Assembly (NCBI GenBank): GCA_021826695.1
Contig: JAKAYS010000014.1
Coordinates: 1-35,382 of the forward strand
Origin: Acidobacteriota bacterium
Lineage (GTDB): Bacteria; Acidobacteriota; Terriglobia; Terriglobales; Acidobacteriaceae
Direction: 5' to 3'
Length of the DNA stretch: 35,382 nucleotides
This document shows, piece by piece, positions 24,295 through 33,292 of this stretch (position 1 is the first letter of the stretch; the number at the start of each line of letters is the position of its first letter). The notes under the pieces are model-generated. The model saw nothing but the letters and a program-made list of their open reading frames with translations. It searched no databases and was not told where the DNA came from. Both the position numbers and the translations under genes were made by a program.

Positions 24295-24981
24295 ATGTCA
24301 GACCGCAAATCACCATCTGAGGATGCCGCCGAGCAGTCCTCGAGTCCGCAGAATTCCAACAATGTCGCCACTGGAATCTCGCGCCGCGGATTTCTGAAGG
24401 GCGCAGGCATTACTGCGGCCGGTACCGCCCTGCTGGAAGGCGTACAGGTTTTCAGCCGCGAGGCAGTTGCGGCCACCCACAGCGATGTGAAGGAACTGGG
24501 GCCTGGCGCGGTGCCAGTTACCTTGCTTGTGAACGGTAAAGAACACACCATCCAGATTGAGCCACGCACGACGCTGGCCGATGCCCTGCGCGTGCATATG
24601 GGGCTGACCGGTACAAAAGTCATCTGTGATCGCGGCTCCTGTTCGGGATGCACGGTGCTGCTGGACAAAACGCCAGTCAATAGCTGCATGACACTGGCAA
24701 TGGACGCCAGGGGACATCATGTGACTACCATTGAAGGTCTGCCCCAGAACGGCGAGATGCATCCGCTCCAGGCAGCATTTGTAAAGCATGACGCCATGCA
24801 GTGCGGTTTCTGCACTCCGGGAATGGTCATGAGCTGTGCCGCACTTCTTGAAAAGAACCCCAAGCCAACCGAAGACGATGTACGGCACGCTACCGCAGGC
24901 AATCTCTGCCGATGCGGCACGTATCCAAGAATCTTTGCAGCCACACTCGAAGCAGCGGGAACTTCCACCCGCAACGCGTAG
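24295..24981 (+). CDS. Molybdenum hydroxylase [2Fe-2S] subunit (PaoA/YagT-like), Tat-exported
   Basis: This is the small iron-sulfur subunit of a xanthine-dehydrogenase-family enzyme. The 228-residue protein carries a twin-arginine signal (SRRGFLKGAGIT, RR about 30-31), so the complex is probably exported folded to the periplasm. The plant-type cluster is CDRGSCSGCTVLL with a later Cys in NSCMT; the second cluster is CGFCTPGM ... NLCRCGTY. ATG 24295 has GGAGG 5 bases upstream; ATG 24283 overlaps that site and is less likely. The large subunit starts 13 bases after the stop with its own GGGAGGAA site. Confidence 0.92.
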   Translation: MSDRKSPSEDAAEQSSSPQNSNNVATGISRRGFLKGAGITAAGTALLEGVQVFSREAVAATHSDVKELGPGAVPVTLLVNGKEHTIQIEPRTTLADALRVHMGLTGTKVICDRGSCSGCTVLLDKTPVNSCMTLAMDARGHHVTTIEGLPQNGEMHPLQAAFVKHDAMQCGFCTPGMVMSCAALLEKNPKPTEDDVRHATAGNLCRCGTYPRIFAATLEAAGTSTRNA

Positions 24982-24994
24982 GGAGGAAATCACA

Positions 24995-27415
24995 ATGGCG
25001 ACGACGAAAATTACTCCTGCGGAAGAAACGATGCTTGACGCAGTGGCCGATGCGGCGACGACGACCCCCCCGGGCACGGAAACTGTGATGATGCCGGTCG
25101 GCATTCCGGGCTACACACTGCATCAGGAAGCGCGTCAGGTCCCAACCACGCAGCCGCCAGTGTTGCCGATCAATAAGGACCTGCAATACATTGGCAAGTC
25201 TGCGAAGCGCTGGGATGCGCACGCCAAGGTAAGCGGATCGGCACGCTACACGTATGATATTCAGCTTCCGGGAATGCTCTATGCCAAGTTCGTAAATGCA
25301 GCCGTCCCGCACGCGCAGATCGTATCGATCGATACCTCCGCGGCGGAGAAGCTGCCTGGTGTCAAGGGTGTGTATGTCATTCAACATCTATTGGGGGGCG
25401 CTGTGCTGCGCGATGCGGCGCTGAAGTCCAAAACATACCCGACGGTCCGCTACGCTGGTCAGCCGATTGCAGCGGTAGCGGCGACGCAGCCGCACATTGC
25501 GGAGGAAGCTGCGAAGCTTGTGAAAGTGCAGTATGCCACCAAACCATTCGTAGTGGATCTGGAGAAGGCCCGTCAACCCAATGCTCCGCAGGTTTTCCCT
25601 GGCCCGGCGGATCAGGCCGGGACGGCGGGTGGCGGCGGGGGCCCGCATGGTGTGCCGCAAACCGGCAATGTCCATGGGCCTGCCATTCATAAGGTTGGCG
25701 ATGCGGAGCAGGGTTTTAAAGACGCTGACGTCATCGTTGAATCGAAGTATTCCACGCAGGTGCAGACCCATTCCGCGCTGGAAACCCATGGCGTAGTCGC
25801 GGACTGGAAGCCCGACCTGCTGACCGTTTGGGCCTCGACGCAGGGTACGGCCAGTGTGCGCGAGGAGCTGGCGGCGTTCTTTCATCTACCGAAATCGCAG
25901 GTGCGCGTGATTACGGAATTCATGGGTGGAGGCTTTGGCGCAAAGTTCGGCGCGGGCAACCACGGCGTGGTGGCCGCGCAGCTTTCCAGGCAGACCGGCA
26001 CGCCTGTCTGGCTGATGCTGGACCGTAAGCAGGAGCATCTTTCGGTGGGCAACCGGCCCAGTTCCGACCAGACGCTGAAAATTGGCGCCAAGAAAGACGG
26101 TACGCTGACGGCCGTTCAGTTGATCAGCTTTGGCTCCGCAGGGTGCGGAACGGGCGCGGGCTGTGCCGGGCCGGCCACTAATCTTTACAAGTGGGCCGCG
26201 CTGCACACGGAAGAGAACGACGTCTTCATCAACGCCGGGCCAGCCGCCGCTTTTCGCGCGCCCGGCCATCCGCAGGGCGCATTCGCCTTAGAGCAGACGA
26301 TCGACGAGCTTGCCACGAAACTCAACATGGATCCGATCGACCTGCGCGACAAGATCGATGAAAACCCCGTGCGTCGCGTCGAGCGGCAAATCATCCGCGA
26401 AAGCGCGCTTTGGAAGTCTCGCAACCCGAAGCCGAATGCCGACCAAGGACACATCAAGCGCGGCGTCGGCCTTTCGCAGTCCGTCTGGTATCGCCACATC
26501 AATATGAACTCCGCTGCGGAAGTCCGCGTCCACCGCGACGGCTCAGTAGAAGTGCTGTCGGCGGTGCAGGACATTGGCACTGGCATCAAGACGGTCCTGG
26601 CGCAAGTGCTGGCTGAGCAGTTCGGCGTGCCGCCGGAAAAGGTCTCGGTCAAAATCGGCGACACCAATTATCCGGTAGGGCCAAACTCCGGTGGCAGCGT
26701 AACGACGGCCTCACTGTCTCCCGCCGTCCGCGATGCGGCCTGGCAGGCATCGCAGAAATTCCTTGCCAGTGTTGCTCCGGGGTTGGGTACAGCGCCAGAC
26801 GATCTGGTCCTGACTGGCGGAGAGGTCCGCAGCAAGAGCAATAAATTTCAGCCCATTGCTTTCCGACGCGCAGCAGCGAAGATGGACACCGATGAGGTTT
26901 CCGCGCAGTCCAAACGCATCCCGGACTACAACAAAGGCCACTACGACACCTATGGCGGTGTGGACGTTGCCGAAGTCGAAGTGGACACGGAGACGGGACG
27001 GATCCACGTCAAACGATTCTTCGCCGTGCATGACTGTGGACGCCCGATGAACCCGTCGCAGGTGATCAACCAGATCAACGGCGGCCTGATTCAAGGCATG
27101 TCCTACGCGCTGTATGAGAACCGGCTGCTCGACCCCAACTTTGGGTACATGGTCAATCCAAATCTGGAGCAATACAAAATCGCTGGCTCGCGCGACATTC
27201 CAGAGTTGCACGTGCAACTGGTCGAGTCCTACATTGGCCAAAGTTCCACCGATGCCTCTGGCATCGGAGAAGCCGCGGGTGTGATGTCGGCGGCGGCGGC
27301 GATCGGCAACGCATTCCACAACGCAACGGGCGTTCGTATCCGCACCACGCCGATGACACCGCCGGTGGTACTGGAAGCCCTGAGTAAGGCTCCACAAAGG
27401 AGTGAGACAGCATGA
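24995..27415 (+). CDS. Molybdenum hydroxylase catalytic subunit (xanthine dehydrogenase/PaoC-like)
   Basis: This 806-residue molybdopterin-cytosine-dinucleotide-binding subunit hydroxylates aldehydes or heterocycles. After about 60 non-conserved residues comes IGKSAKRWDAHAKVSGSARY, the usual opening. Later landmarks are FMGGGFGAKFGAG, AFRAPGHPQG, the IGTGIKTVLAQ and GGSVTTAS pterin-binding segments, and near the end GIGEAAGV holding the expected catalytic Glu. ATG 24995 follows GGGAGGAAATCA. The stop overlaps the next start (ATGA). Gene order Fe-S, Mo, FAD differs from the E. coli paoABC order (Fe-S, FAD, Mo). The substrate cannot be read from sequence. Confidence 0.93.
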   Translation: MATTKITPAEETMLDAVADAATTTPPGTETVMMPVGIPGYTLHQEARQVPTTQPPVLPINKDLQYIGKSAKRWDAHAKVSGSARYTYDIQLPGMLYAKFVNAAVPHAQIVSIDTSAAEKLPGVKGVYVIQHLLGGAVLRDAALKSKTYPTVRYAGQPIAAVAATQPHIAEEAAKLVKVQYATKPFVVDLEKARQPNAPQVFPGPADQAGTAGGGGGPHGVPQTGNVHGPAIHKVGDAEQGFKDADVIVESKYSTQVQTHSALETHGVVADWKPDLLTVWASTQGTASVREELAAFFHLPKSQVRVITEFMGGGFGAKFGAGNHGVVAAQLSRQTGTPVWLMLDRKQEHLSVGNRPSSDQTLKIGAKKDGTLTAVQLISFGSAGCGTGAGCAGPATNLYKWAALHTEENDVFINAGPAAAFRAPGHPQGAFALEQTIDELATKLNMDPIDLRDKIDENPVRRVERQIIRESALWKSRNPKPNADQGHIKRGVGLSQSVWYRHINMNSAAEVRVHRDGSVEVLSAVQDIGTGIKTVLAQVLAEQFGVPPEKVSVKIGDTNYPVGPNSGGSVTTASLSPAVRDAAWQASQKFLASVAPGLGTAPDDLVLTGGEVRSKSNKFQPIAFRRAAAKMDTDEVSAQSKRIPDYNKGHYDTYGGVDVAEVEVDTETGRIHVKRFFAVHDCGRPMNPSQVINQINGGLIQGMSYALYENRLLDPNFGYMVNPNLEQYKIAGSRDIPELHVQLVESYIGQSSTDASGIGEAAGVMSAAAAIGNAFHNATGVRIRTTPMTPPVVLEALSKAPQRSETA

Positions 27416-28410
27416 ATCAGTTCATCCTTGCAGATTGCACAACAGAAAGCGGCGCGCTTTCCCAGTTGCATGACGGCGCCGTCGTCAAAGCGGGCGGCAT
27501 AGATCTTCTGGATCGCATGAAGGAGGGCCTCGAATCGCCGACGAAGCTGGTGAATATTCGCAACATCTCCTCGCTGCGCGGCATCCATGAAACGGCGCAG
27601 GGACTCAATATCGGCGCGCTCACCACGCTGGCGGAAATCGAAGAAGACCCGGCGGTGAAAGCGCATTATGCGATCCTGTCGGATGCCTGCGGTCACGCTG
27701 CGACGCCGCAGATCCGCAACATGGCGACGGTAGGAGGAAACCTGCTCCAGCAAAATCGCTGCTGGTATTTTCGTTCCGATGATTTCGCCTGCCTGAAAAA
27801 AGGCAAGGACATGTGCTTCGCGTTCGACGGCCTGAACCAGTATCACGCCATCTTCGACAACACCACCTGCCCGTCGGTTGCGCCATCCTCGGCTGCGGTG
27901 GCCCTGCTGGGCTTGAACGCGAGCGTGGAATTGGCCTCGGCGAAAGGCAAGCGCACTGTCGCCATTAAGGACTTTTACGTCCATCCCGATGTGAACCCGA
28001 TGACGCGGACTGTCATTGCGCCGGACGAATTGCTGACGTCCGTCATCATTCCGAAGCCTGCCTCCGGTACGCGCTCAGCCTATCAAAAATATGGCGAGAA
28101 GCGCAGCTACGACTGGGCCACGGCGGACGCCGGAGTTGTGCTCGAAATGGACGGCAACATCTGCCGCAAGGCTGCCATTGTGATGGGCGCGGCTTCGCCG
28201 GTGGTAATGCGTTCGCCAAAGGCGGAAGCGATGCTGGCAGGCAAGCCGATCACAGAGGAAACCGCGCGCGCCGCAGGCAAGGCCGCCATGGAAGGCGCGC
28301 AGCCGCTCTCTATGAATGGATATAAAGTGCAACTGTTTCCGGTTGCCATCTACAGGACCATTTTGCTGGCCGCCGGACAAATGGGCCGCGACCCCAGCGC
28401 AGTCGGTTAA
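27412..28410 (+). CDS. Molybdenum hydroxylase FAD subunit with extra Fe-S loop (PaoB/YagS-like)
   Basis: This 332-residue FAD-binding subunit (CO-dehydrogenase medium-subunit type) passes electrons from the Fe-S clusters to the acceptor. It has the FAD motifs ATVGGNLLQQ (about 103-112) and an upstream AGGID-like segment. It also contains a cysteine-bearing insertion, NRCWYFR, FACLKKGKDMC and NTTCPSVAPS, matching the loop that in E. coli PaoB binds an additional [4Fe-4S] cluster. It is translationally coupled to the catalytic subunit by the ATGA overlap. The stop is 15 bases from the start of a small Cys-rich gene. Confidence 0.92.
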   Translation: MNQFILADCTTESGALSQLHDGAVVKAGGIDLLDRMKEGLESPTKLVNIRNISSLRGIHETAQGLNIGALTTLAEIEEDPAVKAHYAILSDACGHAATPQIRNMATVGGNLLQQNRCWYFRSDDFACLKKGKDMCFAFDGLNQYHAIFDNTTCPSVAPSSAAVALLGLNASVELASAKGKRTVAIKDFYVHPDVNPMTRTVIAPDELLTSVIIPKPASGTRSAYQKYGEKRSYDWATADAGVVLEMDGNICRKAAIVMGAASPVVMRSPKAEAMLAGKPITEETARAAGKAAMEGAQPLSMNGYKVQLFPVAIYRTILLAAGQMGRDPSAVG

Positions 28411-28425
28411 CCAAGGAGGACGACC

Positions 28426-28647
28426 ATGAGTGCTACCGAAATTAACGTGCTACCGTGCCAGTGCCTCCGCACCAAGAACGCCTACGGCACAACCCCGCAG
28501 TCCGCCGATACGTGGCTGCCCGGAATGCAGGCCTCGTCCTCGTATTGGTGCCTGCGCACCATGGGCCCAGCCGGTCCCGACGAAAATTATGTGCATCTCG
28601 CTCGCTGCGTTCCGGGCAGGGCGTGCTACGAAACGCCGGAAGAATAG
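28426..28647 (+). CDS. Small cysteine-rich protein, last gene of the molybdenum hydroxylase operon
   Basis: This 73-residue protein is not assigned to a family. It is preceded by a strong CCAAGGAGGACGACC ribosome site and begins 15 bases after the FAD-subunit stop, so it is a real, cotranscribed gene. It has five cysteines: a CQC pair (11 and 13), Cys 42 in SYWCLRTMG, Cys 61 in LARCVPG and Cys 67. Aromatic and Gly/Pro residues are frequent and no signal peptide is seen. It could be a small metal or Fe-S-binding subunit, or an assembly factor for the complex; both are inference. Confidence 0.7.
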   Translation: MSATEINVLPCQCLRTKNAYGTTPQSADTWLPGMQASSSYWCLRTMGPAGPDENYVHLARCVPGRACYETPEE

Positions 28648-28690
28648 AACAACGTTAGAACAAGCTGGCTTGGGATCGTTACAACTTACG

Positions 28691-30079
28691 CTATTTCGTG
28701 ATCGCATAGTACACACATCCGTGCGCGGGAATGGTTACGCTTAACTTCTTTTTCCCTCCCAGCGATTTCCGCTGCCACAGGTCGCGGACTTGCACCTCTT
28801 TACCGCTTAGGCCGAAGACGGACCAGTCCAGATTCACATCAGTAGCTTTGTCTCCCAGATTAAAGACCGCGAGATATTTTTGCTTTGCAGGCGTCTCTGT
28901 GTCCGCGACCCAGGCGCGAATCTGCCCCTGCGCATAGGCTGGATGATTGTTGCTGGAATGCTGGTCCACCTTGAGTACTTCGGGATTCGTCAGCAGAGAT
29001 TTCGTCCATGGGTCGCTGTCCAGAGATGTCCCGGCCAGGTCGCCGCCGAACATCAGCGGGGAGCGCGCAATGGTCCACAACGTCATCACGCTGCGCTGTT
29101 CATCATGCGTGAAGCGAGAATTTCTTCTGCCATTGCTGCTTTCGCCAGGCGCTCCAATGCGCCCTAGTGGAAGCATGTCGGCGTCGGGCCAGGTGTGGTC
29201 TCGGCCAATGTAGGGCGCCCAGTTCTGCTCATAGTCGAATTGCTGCCGCAGCAATTTCCACTGGTCCCAAAAATCGTCGGAGATGCGCCACATCTGCGCA
29301 TTCTGCCGCAGGCTGCGCGCCATGACCAGCGGTGCAGGCCCGGGCGAGAGGCTCAACACCATGGGACGGCCAGTTTTCAGGATCGCTTTGTGCAGCGCTT
29401 CCACTTCCGGTCGCCGCTGCTCGTAGGGGCGGCCCATGTCGTCGGCCTTGATGAAATCCACGCCCCACGAAGCGTACAGGGTCGCGATCGAATCGTAGTA
29501 TTGCTGCGCGCCGGGCTTCGACATATCGACGCCGTACATGTCGGGGTTCCATGCACAGAGATGCTGCTTGTCCGCGATATCCGCGGCGCGCGCAGTTGAA
29601 CCAAGAACAGGAGTATTTTCTTCCACGGCCTGACGGGGAATGCCGCGCAGAATGTGAATGCCAAACTTCAGTCCGCGCGCGTGGACATAGTCCGCGAGCG
29701 CGCGAAAGCCCGCGCCATTGGCCGCGGAAGGAAAGCGATTCGTCGCGGGCAGCAGGCGACCATAGGCATCCATGGTCAACTTCGCGCCAGTCTTGTAGTC
29801 GTGGCCTTGCGAGTGCGGCTCATACCATTCGATATCGACGACGACATATTGCCAGCCATACTGCTTCAGTTCTTTGGACATCACGTCCGCTACAGACTTG
29901 ACCTGACCCTCTCGCACGGCGGTCCCGTAGGCGTCCCAACTGTTCCAGCCCATCGGCGGTGTCGGCGCGAATGGTGCTGCAGATGCCCACAGAGAAACAT
30001 GAAGCGCAGTCAGCAGGAAGATGCAGCCGGACTTTCGAAGAGCGGAAATTACATAACGAGACGAAGAAAAAGTTTTCAT
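28691..30079 (-). CDS. GH27 alpha-galactosidase, secreted
   Basis: This 462-residue exo-acting glycosidase removes terminal alpha-galactose from oligo- and polysaccharides. A signal peptide (SGCIFLLTALHVSLWASA) is followed by the GH27 opening APTPPMGWNSWDAYG. The (beta/alpha)8 barrel includes YVVVDIEWYEP, the nucleophile Asp in DFIKADDMG and the acid/base Asp in WRISDDFWDQW. A C-terminal beta-sandwich ends the protein (LAVFNLGDKATDVNLDWS). ATG 30079 is used, with GAGGGG just upstream; earlier in-frame starts extend into the promoter. It is divergent from the GH79-like gene. Confidence 0.9.
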   Translation of the reverse strand: MKTFSSSRYVISALRKSGCIFLLTALHVSLWASAAPFAPTPPMGWNSWDAYGTAVREGQVKSVADVMSKELKQYGWQYVVVDIEWYEPHSQGHDYKTGAKLTMDAYGRLLPATNRFPSAANGAGFRALADYVHARGLKFGIHILRGIPRQAVEENTPVLGSTARAADIADKQHLCAWNPDMYGVDMSKPGAQQYYDSIATLYASWGVDFIKADDMGRPYEQRRPEVEALHKAILKTGRPMVLSLSPGPAPLVMARSLRQNAQMWRISDDFWDQWKLLRQQFDYEQNWAPYIGRDHTWPDADMLPLGRIGAPGESSNGRRNSRFTHDEQRSVMTLWTIARSPLMFGGDLAGTSLDSDPWTKSLLTNPEVLKVDQHSSNNHPAYAQGQIRAWVADTETPAKQKYLAVFNLGDKATDVNLDWSVFGLSGKEVQVRDLWQRKSLGGKKKLSVTIPAHGCVYYAITK

Positions 30080-30187
30080 CCCCTCTAACGTAGCAGCACT
30101 GTTCCACCTGTAGAAAGCCATGCCAGAGAGAAATTTCAGCCCCGCCTCTTGCATTGCGGCGTGTCGAATGCTTCACTGATAGACGCT
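30080..30187. promoter_or_regulatory. Shared divergent promoter region of two glycosidase genes
   Basis: This 108-base gap lies between the start codons of the GH27 gene (minus) and the GH79-like gene (plus). Both promoters must lie here or inside the flanking coding ends, so co-regulation is likely. I see no clear -10/-35 pair or operator palindrome. Confidence 0.4.
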
Positions 30188-31648
30188 ATGAATCGTCGAG
30201 ATTTTTTGCGCACTACTGCCGCCTCCGCCGCCATCGCGGCCATGCCCAGGGCGTTACGGGCCAACGATATTGCCACCGTTTCGGCGCAACTGACCATTCA
30301 TCCCAGCCAGCTTGGCACTCCCATCTCGAAGGACTTTCTTGGCTTGAGTTATGAGGCGGCGCAACTCGCGCATCCGGAATATTTCTCCGCGCAAAACACC
30401 GGCCTCGCGGGATTTCTTCGCGTGCTCGGCCCCGGCGTGCTGCGCATCGGCGGCAATACCAGCGAGTATGCTTTCTGGACGCCAAAGCCGACTTCGCAGG
30501 CGCCGCAAGGCTCGGACGTGGTAGGTCCGGACAAAGGACATCATCCGGCCACTCCGACGCAGACGACTCCGCAGGCCATCCGCAATCTGAAAGAATTTCT
30601 GGACCTGATCGACTGGCGCTGCATGTATGGGCTGAACCTTGGCAAAAGCACGCCCCAGCAGGCCGCCGACGAAGCCGCTTACGTCTCGCAAACGCTGGGC
30701 GACAGGCTCATCAGCTTTCAGTTTGGCAACGAGTCGGACCTGTTCCGCAACAACGGACTTCGCCCCGCCAGCTATGACTACGCGGACTTTGCCAAAGATT
30801 GGCAGGGCTTCTACAATGCCGTCCATGCGCGGCTGCCCAACGCGAAGTTCGCCGGACCCGATACCGCGGGCACTGGCGTCTGGGTGGAGGAATTCGCGCA
30901 GCAGTTCAAGGATAAAGTCGATCTGCTGAGTTCGCACTACTACGCCGAAGGGCCGCCGACCGATCCATCCATGACCATCGAGCGGCTGCTCAGTCCGACG
31001 AATTCCCGTTGGGACAAGGGCCAGCCGATGATCCAGCAGGCCATGGCGGAGTCGCGCCTGCCGTTTCGCCTGACGGAGACCAACTCCTGCTATCAGGGCG
31101 GCAAGCCTGGGGTGAGCAATACGTTTGCATCTTCACTGTGGGCGCTGGATTTGATGTCGAAACTGCTCAACATTGGGGCCAGCGGCATTAATTTCCATAC
31201 CGGTGGTTATGGCTGGTATGCGCCGGTGGTCGGCAGCATGGAAAACGGGTTCGTCGCGCGCCCGGAATACTACGCGCTGCTGTTTTTTTCGCAACTGCTG
31301 GGCGGTCGCGTCGTGGCCAGCCAGTTGGAGGCATCGAGCGTCGGCCCGCTGCTGGTTTGCTTCGCCGCTCGCGATGCAAAAGACAGGTTACAGGCCGTGG
31401 TCATCAATAAAGACCCGGCGAAGAATGTGCGCTTAGCGATTGACGCTGGAACATCTGGCGAGCGCGTTGCCGTGCGGCGCCTGATTGCGCCGACGCTGGA
31501 AGACGAGCAGGATGTGACCTTCGCAGGCGCTCCCGTGGGAGCTGAAGGCGCATGGCAAGCCGCGCGCATCGAGCATGTTCACGCCAGCAACGGCACGACG
31601 GAATGCTTTGTCCCTGCGGCAAGCGCCGCGCTGCTGAGGTGGGAGTAG
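30188..31648 (+). CDS. GH79-like glycoside hydrolase, Tat-exported
   Basis: This 486-residue enzyme resembles family GH79 (beta-glucuronidase/heparanase type). The N-terminus is a twin-arginine signal (MNRRDFLRTTAASAAIAAMP). Features of the clan-A barrel are FLGLSYE, LRIGGNTSEY, the acid/base Glu in FQFGNESDLF (about residue 183) and the nucleophile Glu in RLTETNSCYQGG (about 300). A C-terminal beta domain (LQAVVINKDPAKNVRLAID) follows the barrel. ATG 30188 is used. The last 22 codons are repeated in degenerate form at 33008-33073. The substrate is likely a uronate or related beta-linked sugar, but that is inference. Confidence 0.82.
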   Translation: MNRRDFLRTTAASAAIAAMPRALRANDIATVSAQLTIHPSQLGTPISKDFLGLSYEAAQLAHPEYFSAQNTGLAGFLRVLGPGVLRIGGNTSEYAFWTPKPTSQAPQGSDVVGPDKGHHPATPTQTTPQAIRNLKEFLDLIDWRCMYGLNLGKSTPQQAADEAAYVSQTLGDRLISFQFGNESDLFRNNGLRPASYDYADFAKDWQGFYNAVHARLPNAKFAGPDTAGTGVWVEEFAQQFKDKVDLLSSHYYAEGPPTDPSMTIERLLSPTNSRWDKGQPMIQQAMAESRLPFRLTETNSCYQGGKPGVSNTFASSLWALDLMSKLLNIGASGINFHTGGYGWYAPVVGSMENGFVARPEYYALLFFSQLLGGRVVASQLEASSVGPLLVCFAARDAKDRLQAVVINKDPAKNVRLAIDAGTSGERVAVRRLIAPTLEDEQDVTFAGAPVGAEGAWQAARIEHVHASNGTTECFVPAASAALLRWE

Positions 31649-31650
31649 GG
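31583..31650 (+). repeat. Direct repeat, left copy (3' end of GH79-like gene)
   Basis: This segment of about 66 bases starts acgccagcaacggcac and ends gtgggagtagg. It reappears at 33008-33073 with roughly four bases in five unchanged and a 3-base gap. The two copies flank the diguanylate cyclase gene. Confidence 0.75.
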
Positions 31651-31811
31651 AGCGTTTGTTTCAGTCGAGATCGGTATGTTGTCGAGACCGACCTTCCGTC
31701 TCACGCCGCCATACATGCGGCAAGATAGAATACGGATGTTGGCCAGTGTTTGTTGCAAAAGAAAAAACTCGTCCGTATGTGAATTGCTACTGGTTGCTCT
31801 TGTGGACATAA

Positions 31812-33005
31812 ATGGAAACTCGCATCATTCTGGTCGTTGGGTCGATCCTCCTTTGCTGCGGATGCTTGGGGCTTCTGACAGTCCGCCTCAGCAATCCTTT
31901 TCTTAAGGGACTTGGCTGGCTGGGCGGCACTTTCGCTGCCGGTGCGATTGGGGCAACCATATTCGCGGCGCGTGCCAACGTTTCCGCTGACGCTTTTGTG
32001 CTGCTGGCCGACACATTGATATTGCTGGCGTACGTCCTGCTGCACGTCTCCTTCCTGGAACTGACAGAGAGCGCGTCTCTGCTGCCCCGGCTTGGACTCT
32101 CCTTGCTTGCCGCCCAGGCAGCCGCCTATCCGGTCTTTCGATATCTTCACGATATCAGGCAGATGAGTGTGGTGACTCTCGGCGTCCTGGTGGCCATACA
32201 GGCTTTTCAGAGCGCATTGTTCCTGAAGAAGACCGTAAAAGATGGAATGGAGGCGCCGATATGGTTCAGCGTCATTCTTCTTGCAGGCTTCGCCGCATTC
32301 AATCTTTTTCGAAGCGTGGTCGTCCTTGTTCTCGGGACGCCGAGTGACCCGCATCTACCGAATCCGCTTGAAGCCATAAGTGCCGTTGTATTTCTTGGGG
32401 TCGGACTGGGCCTCGGCTTCGGCGTGTTCTGGATGACCAGCGCCCAAATCCGCATTGCGCTGGAGGGGCTGGCCAACACCGATCCGTTGACCGGCATCTA
32501 CAACCGCCGGATTTTTACATCCCTGTGCGAGAAGGAGTTGTCGAGGAGTTCGCGGACCGGAGAACCGTTCTCTCTGATCGTGTTCGACCTCGACCACTTC
32601 AAAAAGATCAACGATCGTTATGGGCACGCTACCGGGGATGCCGTGCTCTGTGCCGTCGTTGAAAAGCTGCGAAATTCTGTCCGGAACATCGATACCGTCG
32701 GCAGGTGGGGCGGAGAAGAATTTGTCGGCCTGTTACCTGGCGCGGACTCCCACGTAGCACTGCTCGTCGCTCAAAGACTGCGGCACAATGTCGAGGCCCT
32801 GACGATAGCGAATTTACAGGCGAAACATATTCTTGTCGGAGATGAAATCGGCATAACGATCAGCATTGGAGTGGCGACCTACCGAGGGCCGGGAGACAGC
32901 ATCGACGATTTAATTCATCGATGCGATACCGCCATGTACCAAGCCAAGGCCGAAGGGCGCAATCGGATTGTGGCAACCGACCGAGCGCATGTAATTGGCC
33001 GATAA
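31812..33005 (+). CDS. Membrane-bound diguanylate cyclase (GGDEF)
   Basis: This 397-residue protein makes cyclic di-GMP from GTP. The N-terminal half is a six-to-eight-helix membrane domain (about residues 5-215) without a recognised sensor family. The GGDEF domain begins at LANTDPLTGIYNRRIF (about 222), has FDLDHFKKINDRYGH and the active-site GGEEF (about 305), and ends with DTAMYQAKAEGRN. An inhibitory I-site RNID lies exactly five residues before GGEEF, so product feedback is expected. ATG 31812 is used. It is flanked on both sides by the 66-base direct repeat described separately. Confidence 0.93.
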   Translation: METRIILVVGSILLCCGCLGLLTVRLSNPFLKGLGWLGGTFAAGAIGATIFAARANVSADAFVLLADTLILLAYVLLHVSFLELTESASLLPRLGLSLLAAQAAAYPVFRYLHDIRQMSVVTLGVLVAIQAFQSALFLKKTVKDGMEAPIWFSVILLAGFAAFNLFRSVVVLVLGTPSDPHLPNPLEAISAVVFLGVGLGLGFGVFWMTSAQIRIALEGLANTDPLTGIYNRRIFTSLCEKELSRSSRTGEPFSLIVFDLDHFKKINDRYGHATGDAVLCAVVEKLRNSVRNIDTVGRWGGEEFVGLLPGADSHVALLVAQRLRHNVEALTIANLQAKHILVGDEIGITISIGVATYRGPGDSIDDLIHRCDTAMYQAKAEGRNRIVATDRAHVIGR

Positions 33006-33007
33006 GA

Positions 33008-33073
33008 ACGCCAACAACGGCACAGCGGAATGCTTTATGCCTGCGGCCAGCGTTGCTGAAATGGGAGTAGAGA
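33008..33073 (+). repeat. Direct repeat, right copy (after the diguanylate cyclase)
   Basis: This is a degenerate copy of the GH79-like gene's final 66 bases, readable as NNGTAECFMPAAS in one frame. It begins 3 bases after the cyclase stop. The rest of the 33006-33292 gap shows no gene. Confidence 0.72.
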
Positions 33074-33292
33074 AAATGGCATCTAACAAGGTAGGAGAAC
33101 ACCACGCCACAAAGCACGCACGACCGAGTCGCAGAACTCACAACCTGGCCACCCACTCCCACTCCGCCGCCGCCGCCTTCAATCTAAAATGTGCTTCCGT
33201 TGGGATCCCCTTGGGACCTGAGAACCGTTTCATCCGTCGGGGCAGCCTTTGCTGCGGGTTGCTCGCATGTTCTCGCTCGGATTTATACATCG

